Shown piece by piece: positions 19,137 through 27,641 of a DNA stretch of 64,000 bases; position 1 is the stretch's first letter, and each line of letters begins with the position of its first letter. The stretch comes from an uncultured Bacilli bacterium (GTDB lineage Bacteria > Bacillota_I > Bacilli_A > RF39 > UBA660), in contig CAKOSZ010000002.1 of assembly GCA_934119955.1 (NCBI GenBank), forward strand, positions 115,942 through 179,941, read 5' to 3'. A model generated the notes under the pieces. That model was given only the letters and a program-made list of their open reading frames with translations. It did not search any database and was not told the DNA's origin. The position numbers were made by a program, and so were the translations under genes.

Positions 19137-22100
19137 ATGGACAAAAGAACAACAACTTGCAATTGATGAAAGTGGAAAAAATATAATAGTTTCAGCCGGG
19201 GCAGGCTCTGGTAAAACTGCTGTTTTAACCGAAAGAGTTATTCAAAAACTTAAAAAAGGAGAAAGTATTGATAAACTTTTAATCTTAACATTTACAAATG
19301 CTGCTGCTAAGGAAATGAAAGAAAGAATAAGAGCATCAATTAAAAAAAACAATTTATTAACTGAACTTGATAAAATAGATTCTAGTTATATAACAACCTT
19401 TGATTCTTTCTCATTATCAATTGTTAAAAAGTATCATTATTTATTAAATATTAATAAAGATGTAAAAATTGCTGATAATTTAATCTTAAAATGGAATATC
19501 AAACAGAAACTTGATGATATTTTTTTAGAAATGTATAAAGAAGAAAATAAAAATTTTTTAAAATTAATTAAAGATTTTACTGTAAGAGATGATTCTAAAA
19601 TTAAAAATTATATTTTAAATATGTATAATAAAATAAGTTTAAAATACGACTTTTTAGAATACTTAGATTCTTACTTAGATAAGTTTTATGATATTAGTTA
19701 TTTAGATAAATTAGTCTTAGAATATGAAAATATTTTACTTAAAAAAATAGCTGAAATTAAAACTAATCTAGATGAATTAGAATTAATTACAGATGGCACC
19801 TTTTATTATAGTATGTATTCTAGTTTAGAAAAACTTTTGAATAGTAAAACTTATGATGATATTAAAAATAACTTAGATATATCTTTACCAAGATTAAAAA
19901 AGGGAATGGAAAGTGAGAAGCCTTATAAAGAAAAAATTAGTAATATAATAAGTAGTCTAGAAAAATTAACTATTTATAAATCACGTATGTATATTTATGA
20001 ATCTATTTTAAATACCAAAGATTATGTTAGTATTATTATAAGTATTTTAAAAGAATTAGATAAAAGAGTAGTTAAGTTTAAAGAAGAAAATGAATTATAT
20101 GACTTTTTAGATATATCTAAACTTGCTATTAAAGTAGTACTAGAACACGATTTTATAAAATTAGAATTAACTAATTCTTTTCATGAAATATTAGTAGATG
20201 AATATCAAGATACTAGTGATTTACAGGAGTTATTTATTTCTTTAATTAGTAATAATAATGTTTACATGGTAGGGGATATTAAACAATCAATTTATCGTTT
20301 TCGTAATGCTAATCCTAATTTATTTAAAGAAAAATATGTTTCTTATCAACAAGGTATTAATGGTATGAAAATAGATTTAGTTAAAAACTTTCGTTCCAGA
20401 GAAGAGACTTTAAATAATATTAATTATGTATTTAACTATATAATGGATTTAGATCTAGGAGGAGCAGATTATAAAAATGGTCATCAAATGGTATTTGGTA
20501 ATACTTTATATGATGAATTTAAAAAGAAAGATCAAGACAGTAATTTTTCAATTTACTCATATAATTTAGAAAATAAAACTTATTCTAAGGACGAAGTAGA
20601 AGCATTTATAACTGTTTTTGATATCAAAGAAAAAGTTAATAACAAATATCAAGTATTTGATAAAGATAAACAACAACTAAGAGATATTACTTATGATGAT
20701 TTTGTTATTTTAATTGATAAATCAACTAGTTTTTCTTTATATAAACAAATATTTGAATACAATAATGTTCCTTTAACTATTTTAAAAGATGAAGATATTT
20801 CTGGTAGTTATGATCTTTATATTTTAAAAAATATCTTTATTTTAATAGATTGTATAAAAACAAATACATATGATACATTTTTTAAATATAGTTATTTATC
20901 TCTTGGAAGAAGTTATTTATTTAATCTAGATGACTCTTATTTATATGAAAGAATTACAAGTAATAATTACTTAGGTGATGAAATAATTACAATAATTAAA
21001 GAAATAGTTAAAGAAGATTATTTACCAACTAATTTAATAATTGATAAAATAATTGAAAAATTTAATTTTTTAGAAAAATTAATCACAGTTGGTAATATTC
21101 AAGATGCTCTTATTAGACTAGATTATTTAAGAGATTTAAGCCGCAATTTAGGAGAAATGGGTTATACTTATAAAGATTTTCTTAATTATTTAACTAAAAT
21201 GATTGAAAACAAAGACCAAATAAAATATTCTTTAAATAAAGAATCTAAAAATAGTGTAAAAATCATGACTATTCATAAAAGTAAGGGACTAGAATATCAT
21301 ATTTGTTATTATACTGGTTTAACTAATAAATTTAATACAAGTGATTTAAAAGAAAGGTTTATTTATTCTAATAAATTAGGTTTTATAACACCTACTATAT
21401 ATAATAACTCTTTATTAAATACAATTTTATATACTTTATACAAAATTGATTATTTAAAAGAAGATATAAGTGAAAGAATAAGACTTTTATATGTAGCCTT
21501 AACAAGAGCAAAAGAAAAAATGATTTTAATAACAACTTTTAAAGAAAGTGAAGAAAGTTTTGAAGATATAGTATCTCTTGATACTAGACTTAAATATAAT
21601 TCATTTGCAAGTATTTTAAATTCAATTCAAGATAAATTAACTGATTATATAAAACCAGTTGATTTAAATAACTATAATTTAACTAAAAATTATTTATCTT
21701 ATAATGCTAGTAATATCTTAAATAAAATAGAAAAAACTTCTAATAAACTAGATGTTTTAGAACTTAATATAAATTATAATATTTTAGAAAATAAAAAGTT
21801 TTCTAAAACAAGTTATGAATTATTAACCAAAGATACCAAAGAAAAATTAGAATTTGGAGAATATTTACATTATTTATTAGAAACAATTGATTTTTTAAAT
21901 CCTGATTTAACTATGATAGATAATAAATATAAAAAATCTTTAATTAATTTTTTTAATTCTAAGTTATTAAGTAATTTAAATAATACGAGTATTTATAAAG
22001 AATATGAATTTAGTTATGAAGATAATAATACCATAAAACATGGAATAATTGATTTAATGATAGAACATGATACTTATATAGATATAATAGATTATAAATT

Positions 22101-22233
22101 AAAAAATATAAGTGATGATAAATATAAAGAACAATTACTTGGTTATAAAGATTATATTAAAACTAAAACTAATAAAAATATTAATTTATATTTATATTCT
22201 ATAATTGATGGTGTTTATTTACAAATAGAGTAG
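19129..22233 (+). CDS. addA: AddA-like UvrD-family helicase-nuclease
   Basis: ATP-dependent helicase/exonuclease subunit for recombinational repair; 1034 residues, shorter than typical (about 1200). Motifs: Walker A VSAGAGSGKTA (about 21-31), helicase motif II DEYQDT, motif III GDIKQSIYRFR, motif V MTIHKSKGLEYH, motif VI RIRLLYVALTRAKEK, and a C-terminal RecB-like nuclease with GEYLHYLLE and IDLM...IDIIDYK (about 975-1000). ATG 19129 is 6 nt after GGAGG (19118-19122), and it overlaps the addB stop, so production of the two subunits is coupled. It ends immediately beside the convergent gene at 22234 with no gap. Confidence 0.92.
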   Translation: MPKWTKEQQLAIDESGKNIIVSAGAGSGKTAVLTERVIQKLKKGESIDKLLILTFTNAAAKEMKERIRASIKKNNLLTELDKIDSSYITTFDSFSLSIVKKYHYLLNINKDVKIADNLILKWNIKQKLDDIFLEMYKEENKNFLKLIKDFTVRDDSKIKNYILNMYNKISLKYDFLEYLDSYLDKFYDISYLDKLVLEYENILLKKIAEIKTNLDELELITDGTFYYSMYSSLEKLLNSKTYDDIKNNLDISLPRLKKGMESEKPYKEKISNIISSLEKLTIYKSRMYIYESILNTKDYVSIIISILKELDKRVVKFKEENELYDFLDISKLAIKVVLEHDFIKLELTNSFHEILVDEYQDTSDLQELFISLISNNNVYMVGDIKQSIYRFRNANPNLFKEKYVSYQQGINGMKIDLVKNFRSREETLNNINYVFNYIMDLDLGGADYKNGHQMVFGNTLYDEFKKKDQDSNFSIYSYNLENKTYSKDEVEAFITVFDIKEKVNNKYQVFDKDKQQLRDITYDDFVILIDKSTSFSLYKQIFEYNNVPLTILKDEDISGSYDLYILKNIFILIDCIKTNTYDTFFKYSYLSLGRSYLFNLDDSYLYERITSNNYLGDEIITIIKEIVKEDYLPTNLIIDKIIEKFNFLEKLITVGNIQDALIRLDYLRDLSRNLGEMGYTYKDFLNYLTKMIENKDQIKYSLNKESKNSVKIMTIHKSKGLEYHICYYTGLTNKFNTSDLKERFIYSNKLGFITPTIYNNSLLNTILYTLYKIDYLKEDISERIRLLYVALTRAKEKMILITTFKESEESFEDIVSLDTRLKYNSFASILNSIQDKLTDYIKPVDLNNYNLTKNYLSYNASNILNKIEKTSNKLDVLELNINYNILENKKFSKTSYELLTKDTKEKLEFGEYLHYLLETIDFLNPDLTMIDNKYKKSLINFFNSKLLSNLNNTSIYKEYEFSYEDNNTIKHGIIDLMIEHDTYIDIIDYKLKNISDDKYKEQLLGYKDYIKTKTNKNINLYLYSIIDGVYLQIE

Positions 22234-22998
22234 TTATTCTTTAATTAATTCATCAATACTTACTATTTTATAATTTAAATTATTAATACTTTTAATTAAA
22301 ACATCTAATTCTTTTAAAGAATTATTATTTAAAATTCTAAAACAAAGTATTTTTCCATTTTTAAGTTTATTAATTGAATTATAATAATAATTAGAAGTAA
22401 TAATATCTGGAACAATGGTAAATTTATTATAATTAGAGCAAATATTTAAATTATTTAAATCAGTTTCATAGCAATAATTAATTCTTTTGGTTTTAATTAA
22501 ATCTGTTTGAGAAACTATTATGTTATTAGAAATAGTATTTAAGTAAGTTAAGTTATTTAAAAGAAAATTTTTAGTTAAAATAAAATTTATATTAGTATTT
22601 TCATAGTATTTAATAACATCTAAGTTATTAGTATTTATAATAATACTAATATTTTTTTTATTTAAATTTCCATTTATAATATATTTATCTATATTATCAA
22701 GAAGAGATACATCAGGTTTTTTGGTTTCTATTATTAAAGAGTTTTCTTTAAAACTTTTAATTCTTTTTAATTTTTTATAACTAGAATCTATATTAAGATA
22801 GTATCCATTTAGACCAGGAATAATAGTATTGTTTAAAATAGTTGCATTTAAGGGTTCTTTATAATATTTGTTTTCTAGGGTTTTTATTTGTTTCATTAAA
22901 GGATCTTTATTTTTAATAAATATTAATACTTTATTCGTATAATAAAAACTAAATAGTAAAAGAATAATTGAAAGAATAAAATTAAATAGTTTTTTCAT
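22234..22998 (-). CDS. Membrane-anchored, probably inactive polysaccharide-deacetylase-like protein
   Basis: 254 residues with a single N-terminal hydrophobic anchor (3-22) and an extracellular domain. The C-terminal block GKILCFRILNNNSLKELDVL...YKIVSIDEL has the pattern of the end of NodB-type polysaccharide deacetylases (G-ILL-H..., then a long helix, then G-Y-V-EL), and the middle has a beta-strand pattern resembling the same fold. The metal-binding Asp and His-x3-His motifs are absent, so catalysis is unlikely. The extreme Asn/Lys/Ile content suggests relaxed selection or a purely structural role. It converges on addA and lies downstream of rpmB on the minus strand. The fold assignment is tentative. 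Confidence 0.5.
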   Translation of the reverse strand: MKKLFNFILSIILLLFSFYYTNKVLIFIKNKDPLMKQIKTLENKYYKEPLNATILNNTIIPGLNGYYLNIDSSYKKLKRIKSFKENSLIIETKKPDVSLLDNIDKYIINGNLNKKNISIIINTNNLDVIKYYENTNINFILTKNFLLNNLTYLNTISNNIIVSQTDLIKTKRINYCYETDLNNLNICSNYNKFTIVPDIITSNYYYNSINKLKNGKILCFRILNNNSLKELDVLIKSINNLNYKIVSIDELIKE

Positions 22999-23019
22999 AC
23001 TAAATAATATTCAAAAGAA

Positions 23020-23056
23020 TAAAAAAAAGAAGATACTAGTTATTTTTAGTATCTTT
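23020..23056 (-). terminator. Terminator of rpmB
   Basis: On the minus strand AAGATACTA (pairs 23055-23047) and TAGTATCTT (23038-23030) form a 9-bp stem followed by C and a run of T (23028-23021). It begins inside the last codons of rpmB. Confidence 0.85.
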
Positions 23057-23224
23057 CATATCTTTTCTATATTTTTTAGCTTCACGAGTAGTTACTTTTA
23101 CTTTTGTTCCATCTTCAAGGGTTACATTTTGTAAATTTAACTTTTGCATGTGTCTTGTCGCATTACATGCATGACTTCTTCGGTTACCAAACATAGGTTT
23201 CTTTGAAGTAGCTTTAATTGCCAT
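23036..23224 (-). CDS. rpmB: Large ribosomal subunit protein bL28
   Basis: 62-residue ribosomal protein of the 50S subunit, full length for the family. FGNRRSHACNATRH (residues 11-24) corresponds to the conserved GN-x-SH motif, followed by QKLNLQNVTL and the basic C-terminal TTREAKKYRK. The start is fixed by AAAAAGGAGTGATATC just upstream on the minus strand. Monocistronic: it has its own promoter and terminator. The N-terminus lacks the Cys residues of zinc-binding L28 forms. Confidence 0.95.
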   Translation of the reverse strand: MAIKATSKKPMFGNRRSHACNATRHMQKLNLQNVTLEDGTKVKVTTREAKKYRKDMKDTKNN

Positions 23225-23265
23225 GATATCACTCCTTTTTTTTAATTTATAACTCACGCTTATTA

Positions 23266-23294
23266 ACTTTACCATAAAATGCTAGTAAAGTCAA
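23266..23294 (-). promoter_or_regulatory. Promoter of rpmB
   Basis: On the minus strand TTGACT (23294-23289) and TAAAGT (23271-23266) are 17 bp apart, with TGG immediately before the -10 (extended -10). Confidence 0.7.
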
Positions 23295-23322
23295 ATAAAA
23301 TAAAGTAAATTTTAAAAAAAAC

Positions 23323-23351
23323 TTTATTAATTTGAAATAATATTATATAAT
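23323..23351 (+). promoter_or_regulatory. Probable promoter of gatCAB
   Basis: Perfect TATAAT at 23346-23351 with a poor -35 (TTTATT, 23323-23328) at 17 bp. The transcript would start near 23358, giving a 14-nt leader that holds the GGAGGG of gatC. Confidence 0.45.
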
Positions 23352-23371
23352 ATTAATGTTTTGGAGGGAAT

Positions 23372-23662
23372 ATGTTAACAAAAGAAGAAGTATTACATGT
23401 TTTAGATTTAGCAAGATTAGATGCTAGTGATGAAGAAATTCAAAAATATCAAGTAGAACTTTTTAAGATGATTGAAAGTATTGATAAGATAAAAGATATT
23501 AAAGATTATGATAGTGATTTAATGATTGCTCCTTGGACAAGTAATTGTAAATTAAGAGAAAATGATAGTGTTAAAATAGATGAGTGTGATGTGTTAAGTC
23601 AAGTTCCAGATAAAAAAGGTAATTTTATTGCTGTTTCAGTTGAGGTGTTAAAAGATGAGTAA
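23372..23662 (+). CDS. gatC: Asp-tRNA(Asn)/Glu-tRNA(Gln) amidotransferase subunit C
   Basis: Small stabilising subunit (96 residues) of the GatCAB complex, which converts misacylated Glu-tRNA(Gln) and/or Asp-tRNA(Asn) to the correct amide form. The N-terminal EEVLHVLDLARLDASDEEI and C-terminal LSQVPDKKGNFIAVSVEVL are characteristic. First gene of a tight gatC-gatA-gatB operon; its stop overlaps the gatA start by 8 bp. SD is GGAGGG. Confidence 0.95.
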   Translation: MLTKEEVLHVLDLARLDASDEEIQKYQVELFKMIESIDKIKDIKDYDSDLMIAPWTSNCKLRENDSVKIDECDVLSQVPDKKGNFIAVSVEVLKDE

Positions 23663-25082
23663 GTATTTAGATTTAAGTATAAATGAACTTCATGAGTTAT
23701 TAATTAATAAAAAAATTAAACCAATTGATTTAGTTGAAGAAGCAATTAAAAGAATAGATAATAATAAATTAAATGCTTTTATTACAATTGATTATGAAGG
23801 TGCTAGAAAAAGAGCAAGAGAACTTGAAAATGTAGAAATTGATAAGAATAATTTATTATTTGGTATTCCAATTGCAATTAAAGATAATATCATGGTTAAA
23901 GATTTAAAATGTACTTGTGCAAGTCATATTCTAGAAAATTTTGTTAGTATTTATGATGCAAGTGTTGTTAAATTAATTAAAGAAAACAACATGATTATTA
24001 TTGGTAAAACTAATATGGATGAGTTTGCTATGGGTTCAACTAGTGAAACTAGTTACTTTGGTTGTCCTATTAATCCATGGAATAAAGATAAAGTTCCTGG
24101 GGGATCAAGTGGAGGGTCAGCTGTTTCAGTTGCGTCACATATTACTCCTTTTGCTCTTGGAAGTGATACAGGAGGTTCAATTAGACAACCTTCCTCATTC
24201 ACAGGAATTGTTGGAATGAAACCAACCTATGGAAGAGTTTCAAGATTTGGTTTAGTTGCTTTTGCATCAAGTCTAGATCAAATAGGACCAATGACCAGAA
24301 ATGTTTATGAAAATGCAGTTTTATTAAATGCTATTTCAAAGCATGATGAGAAAGATTTAACAAGTGTGTCTACAAACGAAGACTTTACAAGACTAATAGG
24401 TGAGGATATTAAAGGAATGAAAATTGCTATTCCTAATTACTTTGTAAGTGAAGTAGTATCCCGTGATGTTATCGAAAGAATAGAAGAAGTAGTAGAGTTT
24501 TTAAAAGAAAAAGGTTGCACTGTTTCTTATGTTGATGTTAATAATATTGATACGGCAGTTATTTTGTATCAAATAATTGCTATGGGAGAAGCAAGTAGTA
24601 ATTTAGCAAGATTTGATGGAATTAGATACGGACTAAAAGAAGATGCTACTACTTTGGAAGAATTATACAAGAAAACTAGAAGTAAAGGTTTTGGTAAGGA
24701 AGTTAAAAGAAGAATTATGGTAGGTTCATATATCTTATCAGGAGAAAACGCTAAGATATACTATAACAAGGCTCTTGAAATAAGAGATGATTTAAAGAAA
24801 AGTTTTGATAATATCTTTAAAGAGTACGATCTTATCATAGGTCCTGCTAGTTCAAGAGTTGCTTATGATTTAAATTCAAACGGGGATGATCCTTTAAAGT
24901 GCTTCATGGATGATATTTTAGTAATGCATGCTAATATGGGAGGATTTCCAAGTTTATCACTTCCAGTTGGTTTAATTGATAAAATGCCAATTGGAATGCA
25001 AATAATGGGTAAACAGTTTGATGAGGCTCTTATCTATAAATTAGCAAGTTTTGTTGAGAAAGAGTTTAAAGGAGGAAAATAA
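23655..25082 (+). CDS. gatA: Asp-tRNA(Asn)/Glu-tRNA(Gln) amidotransferase subunit A
   Basis: Glutaminase subunit of the amidase-signature family; 475 residues, full length. The Ser-cisSer-Lys triad is visible: Lys76 in IPIAIKDN, Ser151 in GGSSGGS, and nucleophile Ser175 in GSDTGGSIRQP. It releases ammonia from glutamine and channels it to GatB. Translation starts inside the end of gatC with GAGGTG upstream. No unusual features. Confidence 0.97.
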   Translation: MSKYLDLSINELHELLINKKIKPIDLVEEAIKRIDNNKLNAFITIDYEGARKRARELENVEIDKNNLLFGIPIAIKDNIMVKDLKCTCASHILENFVSIYDASVVKLIKENNMIIIGKTNMDEFAMGSTSETSYFGCPINPWNKDKVPGGSSGGSAVSVASHITPFALGSDTGGSIRQPSSFTGIVGMKPTYGRVSRFGLVAFASSLDQIGPMTRNVYENAVLLNAISKHDEKDLTSVSTNEDFTRLIGEDIKGMKIAIPNYFVSEVVSRDVIERIEEVVEFLKEKGCTVSYVDVNNIDTAVILYQIIAMGEASSNLARFDGIRYGLKEDATTLEELYKKTRSKGFGKEVKRRIMVGSYILSGENAKIYYNKALEIRDDLKKSFDNIFKEYDLIIGPASSRVAYDLNSNGDDPLKCFMDDILVMHANMGGFPSLSLPVGLIDKMPIGMQIMGKQFDEALIYKLASFVEKEFKGGK

Positions 25083-25083
25083 A

Positions 25084-26493
25084 ATGGACTATAAAAAAAC
25101 AATAGGAATTGAGGTTCACTGCGAACTTAAAACCAAAGAAAAATTATTTTCCCCAGCAAGTAATAACTATGGTTCCCTTGCTAATTCTAATGTTAATATT
25201 ATAGATTTAGGTTATCCGGGAACGCTTCCTACTTTAAACAAAGAAGCAGTTAGACTAGCAATTAGGGCCTGTCATGTTCTAAACTGTAAAATAAGAAAAA
25301 TCCAACATTTTGATAGAAAAAATTACTTTTACCCTGATAATCCCAAGAATTTCCAAATAACTGAGGAAAGAACTCCAATTGGATATGATGGGTATGTAGA
25401 AATTGTAGATGAGGGAGTAACTAAAAAAATTGAAATATTAGAACTTCATATAGAAGAAGATACCTCTAAAAGTATTCACTCAAAAGAAAAAACACTTTTG
25501 GATTTTAACCGAGCAGGAGTACCTTTAATAGAAATAGTAACCAAACCTTGTATTCATACTGCCAAAGAAGCAACTTTATATCTTGAAGCATTAAGAGAAC
25601 TTTTATTATATGCAGGTGTCAGTGATTGTAAAATTGAAGAAGGTTCTATGCGATGTGATGCTAATATTTCAATTAGTAAAACTGATGAACTAGGAACTAA
25701 GATCGAAGTTAAAAATATAGGTTCAATTACAAATGTTGGTCTTGCTATTGAATACGAAGGAAAAAGACAAGAAGAATTACTTAATAAGGGTGAAACTTTA
25801 AAAGAAGAAACTAGAAGATATGATGCAACAGGGAACAAAACTATTCTAATGCGTGTAAAAGAAACTGGAAATGATTATAGATATTTTCCAGAACCTGATA
25901 TTCCTTATTTAGTTTTAACTGATGAAATGATTGATGGTGCAATTAAAGAAATTCCAACTCTTGGATATGAAAGAAGAAAAAAATATCTAGAAAACGGAAT
26001 TAGTTTAATAAATGCTAATAAATTAATTGCTAATAAAGACCTTGCTGATTATTTAGAAAAATTCAAAAGCATTAATTTAAAAACAGCATCTAATTTATTA
26101 CTAGGAGATATTCAAGCCTATTTAAATAAAGTAAATAAAAAAATACTTGAAACTTCTCTTACAACAGAAAAACTTGAAAAACTAGTTAATTATCTAGATG
26201 AAGGAAAAATTAGTCATAAAAACTTTAAAGATATAATAATTGATATCATGGAAACAAATGATACAATTGATACAATACTAGATAATAAAGGTATTAAAAA
26301 TGTAGTTGATAATACCTTAGTAGAAAAAATAATTGATAAAGTAATAAATGATAATTTAAACGTTGTCAAAGACTATAAAAACGGAAATGATAGATCTTTA
26401 AAATTCTTAATGGGACAAGTTATGAAAGAAAGTAAAGGTTCTGTTAATCCAAAACTAGCCAATGAATTATTAATAGAAAAGTTAAAGAATTAA
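25084..26493 (+). CDS. gatB: Asp-tRNA(Asn)/Glu-tRNA(Gln) amidotransferase subunit B
   Basis: tRNA-binding kinase/transamidase subunit; 469 residues. The N-terminal GIEVHCELKTKEKLFSPA and YPGTLPTLN, the GMRC-equivalent IEEGSMRCDANIS, and KNIGSITNV are family hallmarks. The C-terminal helical YqeY-like tail (about 330-469) binds the tRNA elbow and ends with MGQVMKESKGSVNP. ATG 25084 follows AAAGGAGG; the upstream in-frame start lies inside gatA. A terminator overlaps the stop codon, ending the operon. Confidence 0.96.
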   Translation: MDYKKTIGIEVHCELKTKEKLFSPASNNYGSLANSNVNIIDLGYPGTLPTLNKEAVRLAIRACHVLNCKIRKIQHFDRKNYFYPDNPKNFQITEERTPIGYDGYVEIVDEGVTKKIEILELHIEEDTSKSIHSKEKTLLDFNRAGVPLIEIVTKPCIHTAKEATLYLEALRELLLYAGVSDCKIEEGSMRCDANISISKTDELGTKIEVKNIGSITNVGLAIEYEGKRQEELLNKGETLKEETRRYDATGNKTILMRVKETGNDYRYFPEPDIPYLVLTDEMIDGAIKEIPTLGYERRKKYLENGISLINANKLIANKDLADYLEKFKSINLKTASNLLLGDIQAYLNKVNKKILETSLTTEKLEKLVNYLDEGKISHKNFKDIIIDIMETNDTIDTILDNKGIKNVVDNTLVEKIIDKVINDNLNVVKDYKNGNDRSLKFLMGQVMKESKGSVNPKLANELLIEKLKN

Positions 26494-26510
26494 ACACTTT
26501 AACTTTTTTT
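26479..26510 (+). terminator. Terminator of gatCAB
   Basis: AAGTTAAAG (26479-26487) and CTTTAACTT (26497-26505) form a 9-bp stem that contains the gatB stop in its loop, followed by a T-run to 26510. Confidence 0.85.
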
Positions 26511-26520
26511 AAAATTATTA

Positions 26521-26568
26521 TGTTGCAAAACAACGCATTTTTTTAATTTTTTGCGTTATTTTGCAACA
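26521..26568. repeat. 17-bp inverted repeat upstream of the AbiE promoter
   Basis: TGTTGCAAAA-C-AACGCA (26521-26537) and TGCGTT-A-TTTTGCAACA (26552-26568) pair with a single mismatch around a T-rich centre. It may be a backup terminator for gatCAB or a second binding site for the AbiEi regulator, which in known systems contacts inverted repeats near its promoter. Confidence 0.7.
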
Positions 26569-26578
26569 TTTAACATAT

Positions 26579-26624
26579 TTGACAATCACACCAAAAAATG
26601 ATATAATTTCAGTGTAATTGTCAA
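26579..26624 (+). promoter_or_regulatory. AbiE promoter embedded in an inverted-repeat operator
   Basis: Perfect consensus TTGACA (26579-26584) and TATAAT (26602-26607) with 17-bp spacing. TTGACAATCACAC (26579-26591) is matched by GTGTAATTGTCAA (26612-26624), an inverted repeat with 12 of 13 pairs that covers the -35 and the transcript start. AbiEi antitoxins are known to repress their own promoters by binding such repeats, so this is the likely autoregulatory operator. Confidence 0.8.
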
Positions 26625-26639
26625 AAGGAGGATATTATC

Positions 26640-27452
26640 ATGAAAGAAAACGAAGAAATAAATTATAAAATAGATATAAATGTTCTAAAAAATTATATTG
26701 AAACTATTAATTCAATGAAAGAAACTATGATAAAAATTAAAGAACAACTTAATAAAATTGAAAAAGAAAAAACAAATAAAATATCAAAAGAATTAAATAG
26801 TATTTTTACTATGATTTCATCTATTAAAGATCTTTTAACAAAATATCCTCATGAAAAAAATAAAATTTTTACTGATATTATAAAACAAATAATGCAAGAA
26901 AATAATGGAATGATATCAACTAAAATGATAGAACCTCTTAATATAAGTAGACAATATCTAGCAATTATGGAAAAAAATAAAGAAATTGAAAAAATAGCAA
27001 GAGGTATTTATCTTGCCCCAGGTAAGTTTGAAGATAGTTATTTTTGTTTTCAACAAAGATATAAAAAGGCAATTTTTTCCCATATGAACGCTTTGTATTT
27101 TTATGATATGACAGAAGAATTTCCTTATAATTATACAGTAACAGTTCCGCAAAATTATCATGTAGATGCAATTAATAAAAAATGTAATGTTTTCTATGTA
27201 GCAGATGATATATATGAAATTGGACTAACCAAAATCAAAACTTTAAATGGAAATATTATATATGCTTATGATAAAGAAAGATGTATTTGTGATATTATTA
27301 GATCTAAAAATAAAATGGATCCAGAACAAGTAAAAAAAACAATAAAACAATATCTTGTAAGAAAAGATAAAGATTTGGTTAAACTAACAATTTATGCTAA
27401 AAAGATGAAAATAAATGAAAAAGTAATGATGTTTCTAGATAATTATAATTAA
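26640..27452 (+). CDS. abiEi: AbiEi-family antitoxin/transcriptional regulator
   Basis: Antitoxin of a type IV AbiE toxin-antitoxin pair: it represses its own operon and counters the toxin without binding it directly (family knowledge). The winged helix is seen at about 88-122 (GMISTKMIEPLNISRQYLAI, then KIARGIYLAPG), followed by the C-terminal domain with SHMNALYFYDMTEEFPYNYT (about 147-166). At 270 residues it is longer than most members (about 200) because of a Lys/Glu-rich coiled-coil segment at 1-80. GGAGG lies 8 nt upstream of ATG 26640. It is followed by the AbiEii toxin after a 189-bp gap, wider than usual for this pair. Confidence 0.85.
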   Translation: MKENEEINYKIDINVLKNYIETINSMKETMIKIKEQLNKIEKEKTNKISKELNSIFTMISSIKDLLTKYPHEKNKIFTDIIKQIMQENNGMISTKMIEPLNISRQYLAIMEKNKEIEKIARGIYLAPGKFEDSYFCFQQRYKKAIFSHMNALYFYDMTEEFPYNYTVTVPQNYHVDAINKKCNVFYVADDIYEIGLTKIKTLNGNIIYAYDKERCICDIIRSKNKMDPEQVKKTIKQYLVRKDKDLVKLTIYAKKMKINEKVMMFLDNYN

Positions 27453-27471
27453 TTTAATTGTAAATAAGAAT

Positions 27472-27577
27472 AAAAAAACAGTATATTTTTAAAGAAAATA
27501 ATCTTATCCGTGTATATTCTATATGGAAGGGAGGAAGTATGAAAAAATATCTGTTTTTTTTGTCATTAAGACTTTAA
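27472..27577 (+). other. Hairpin with internal mini-ORF between abiEi and abiEii
   Basis: AAAAAAACAG-TATATTTTT (27472-27490) can pair with AAAAATAT-CTGTTTTTTT (27543-27561 region) with one bulged base, and ends in a T8 run, so the RNA would look like an intrinsic terminator or attenuator. Inside the right arm is a 12-codon ORF (27539-27577, MKKYLFFLSLRL) with a very strong ribosome-binding site GGGAGGA. Translation of the mini-ORF would open the stem. No similarity to a known leader peptide or type I toxin could be established. Confidence 0.4.
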
Positions 27578-27641
27578 AAAAATTTTATTTAATGAAGATG
27601 TTTATTTAAAAATATTAAAAATAATGGAGGTTAAAATAATT

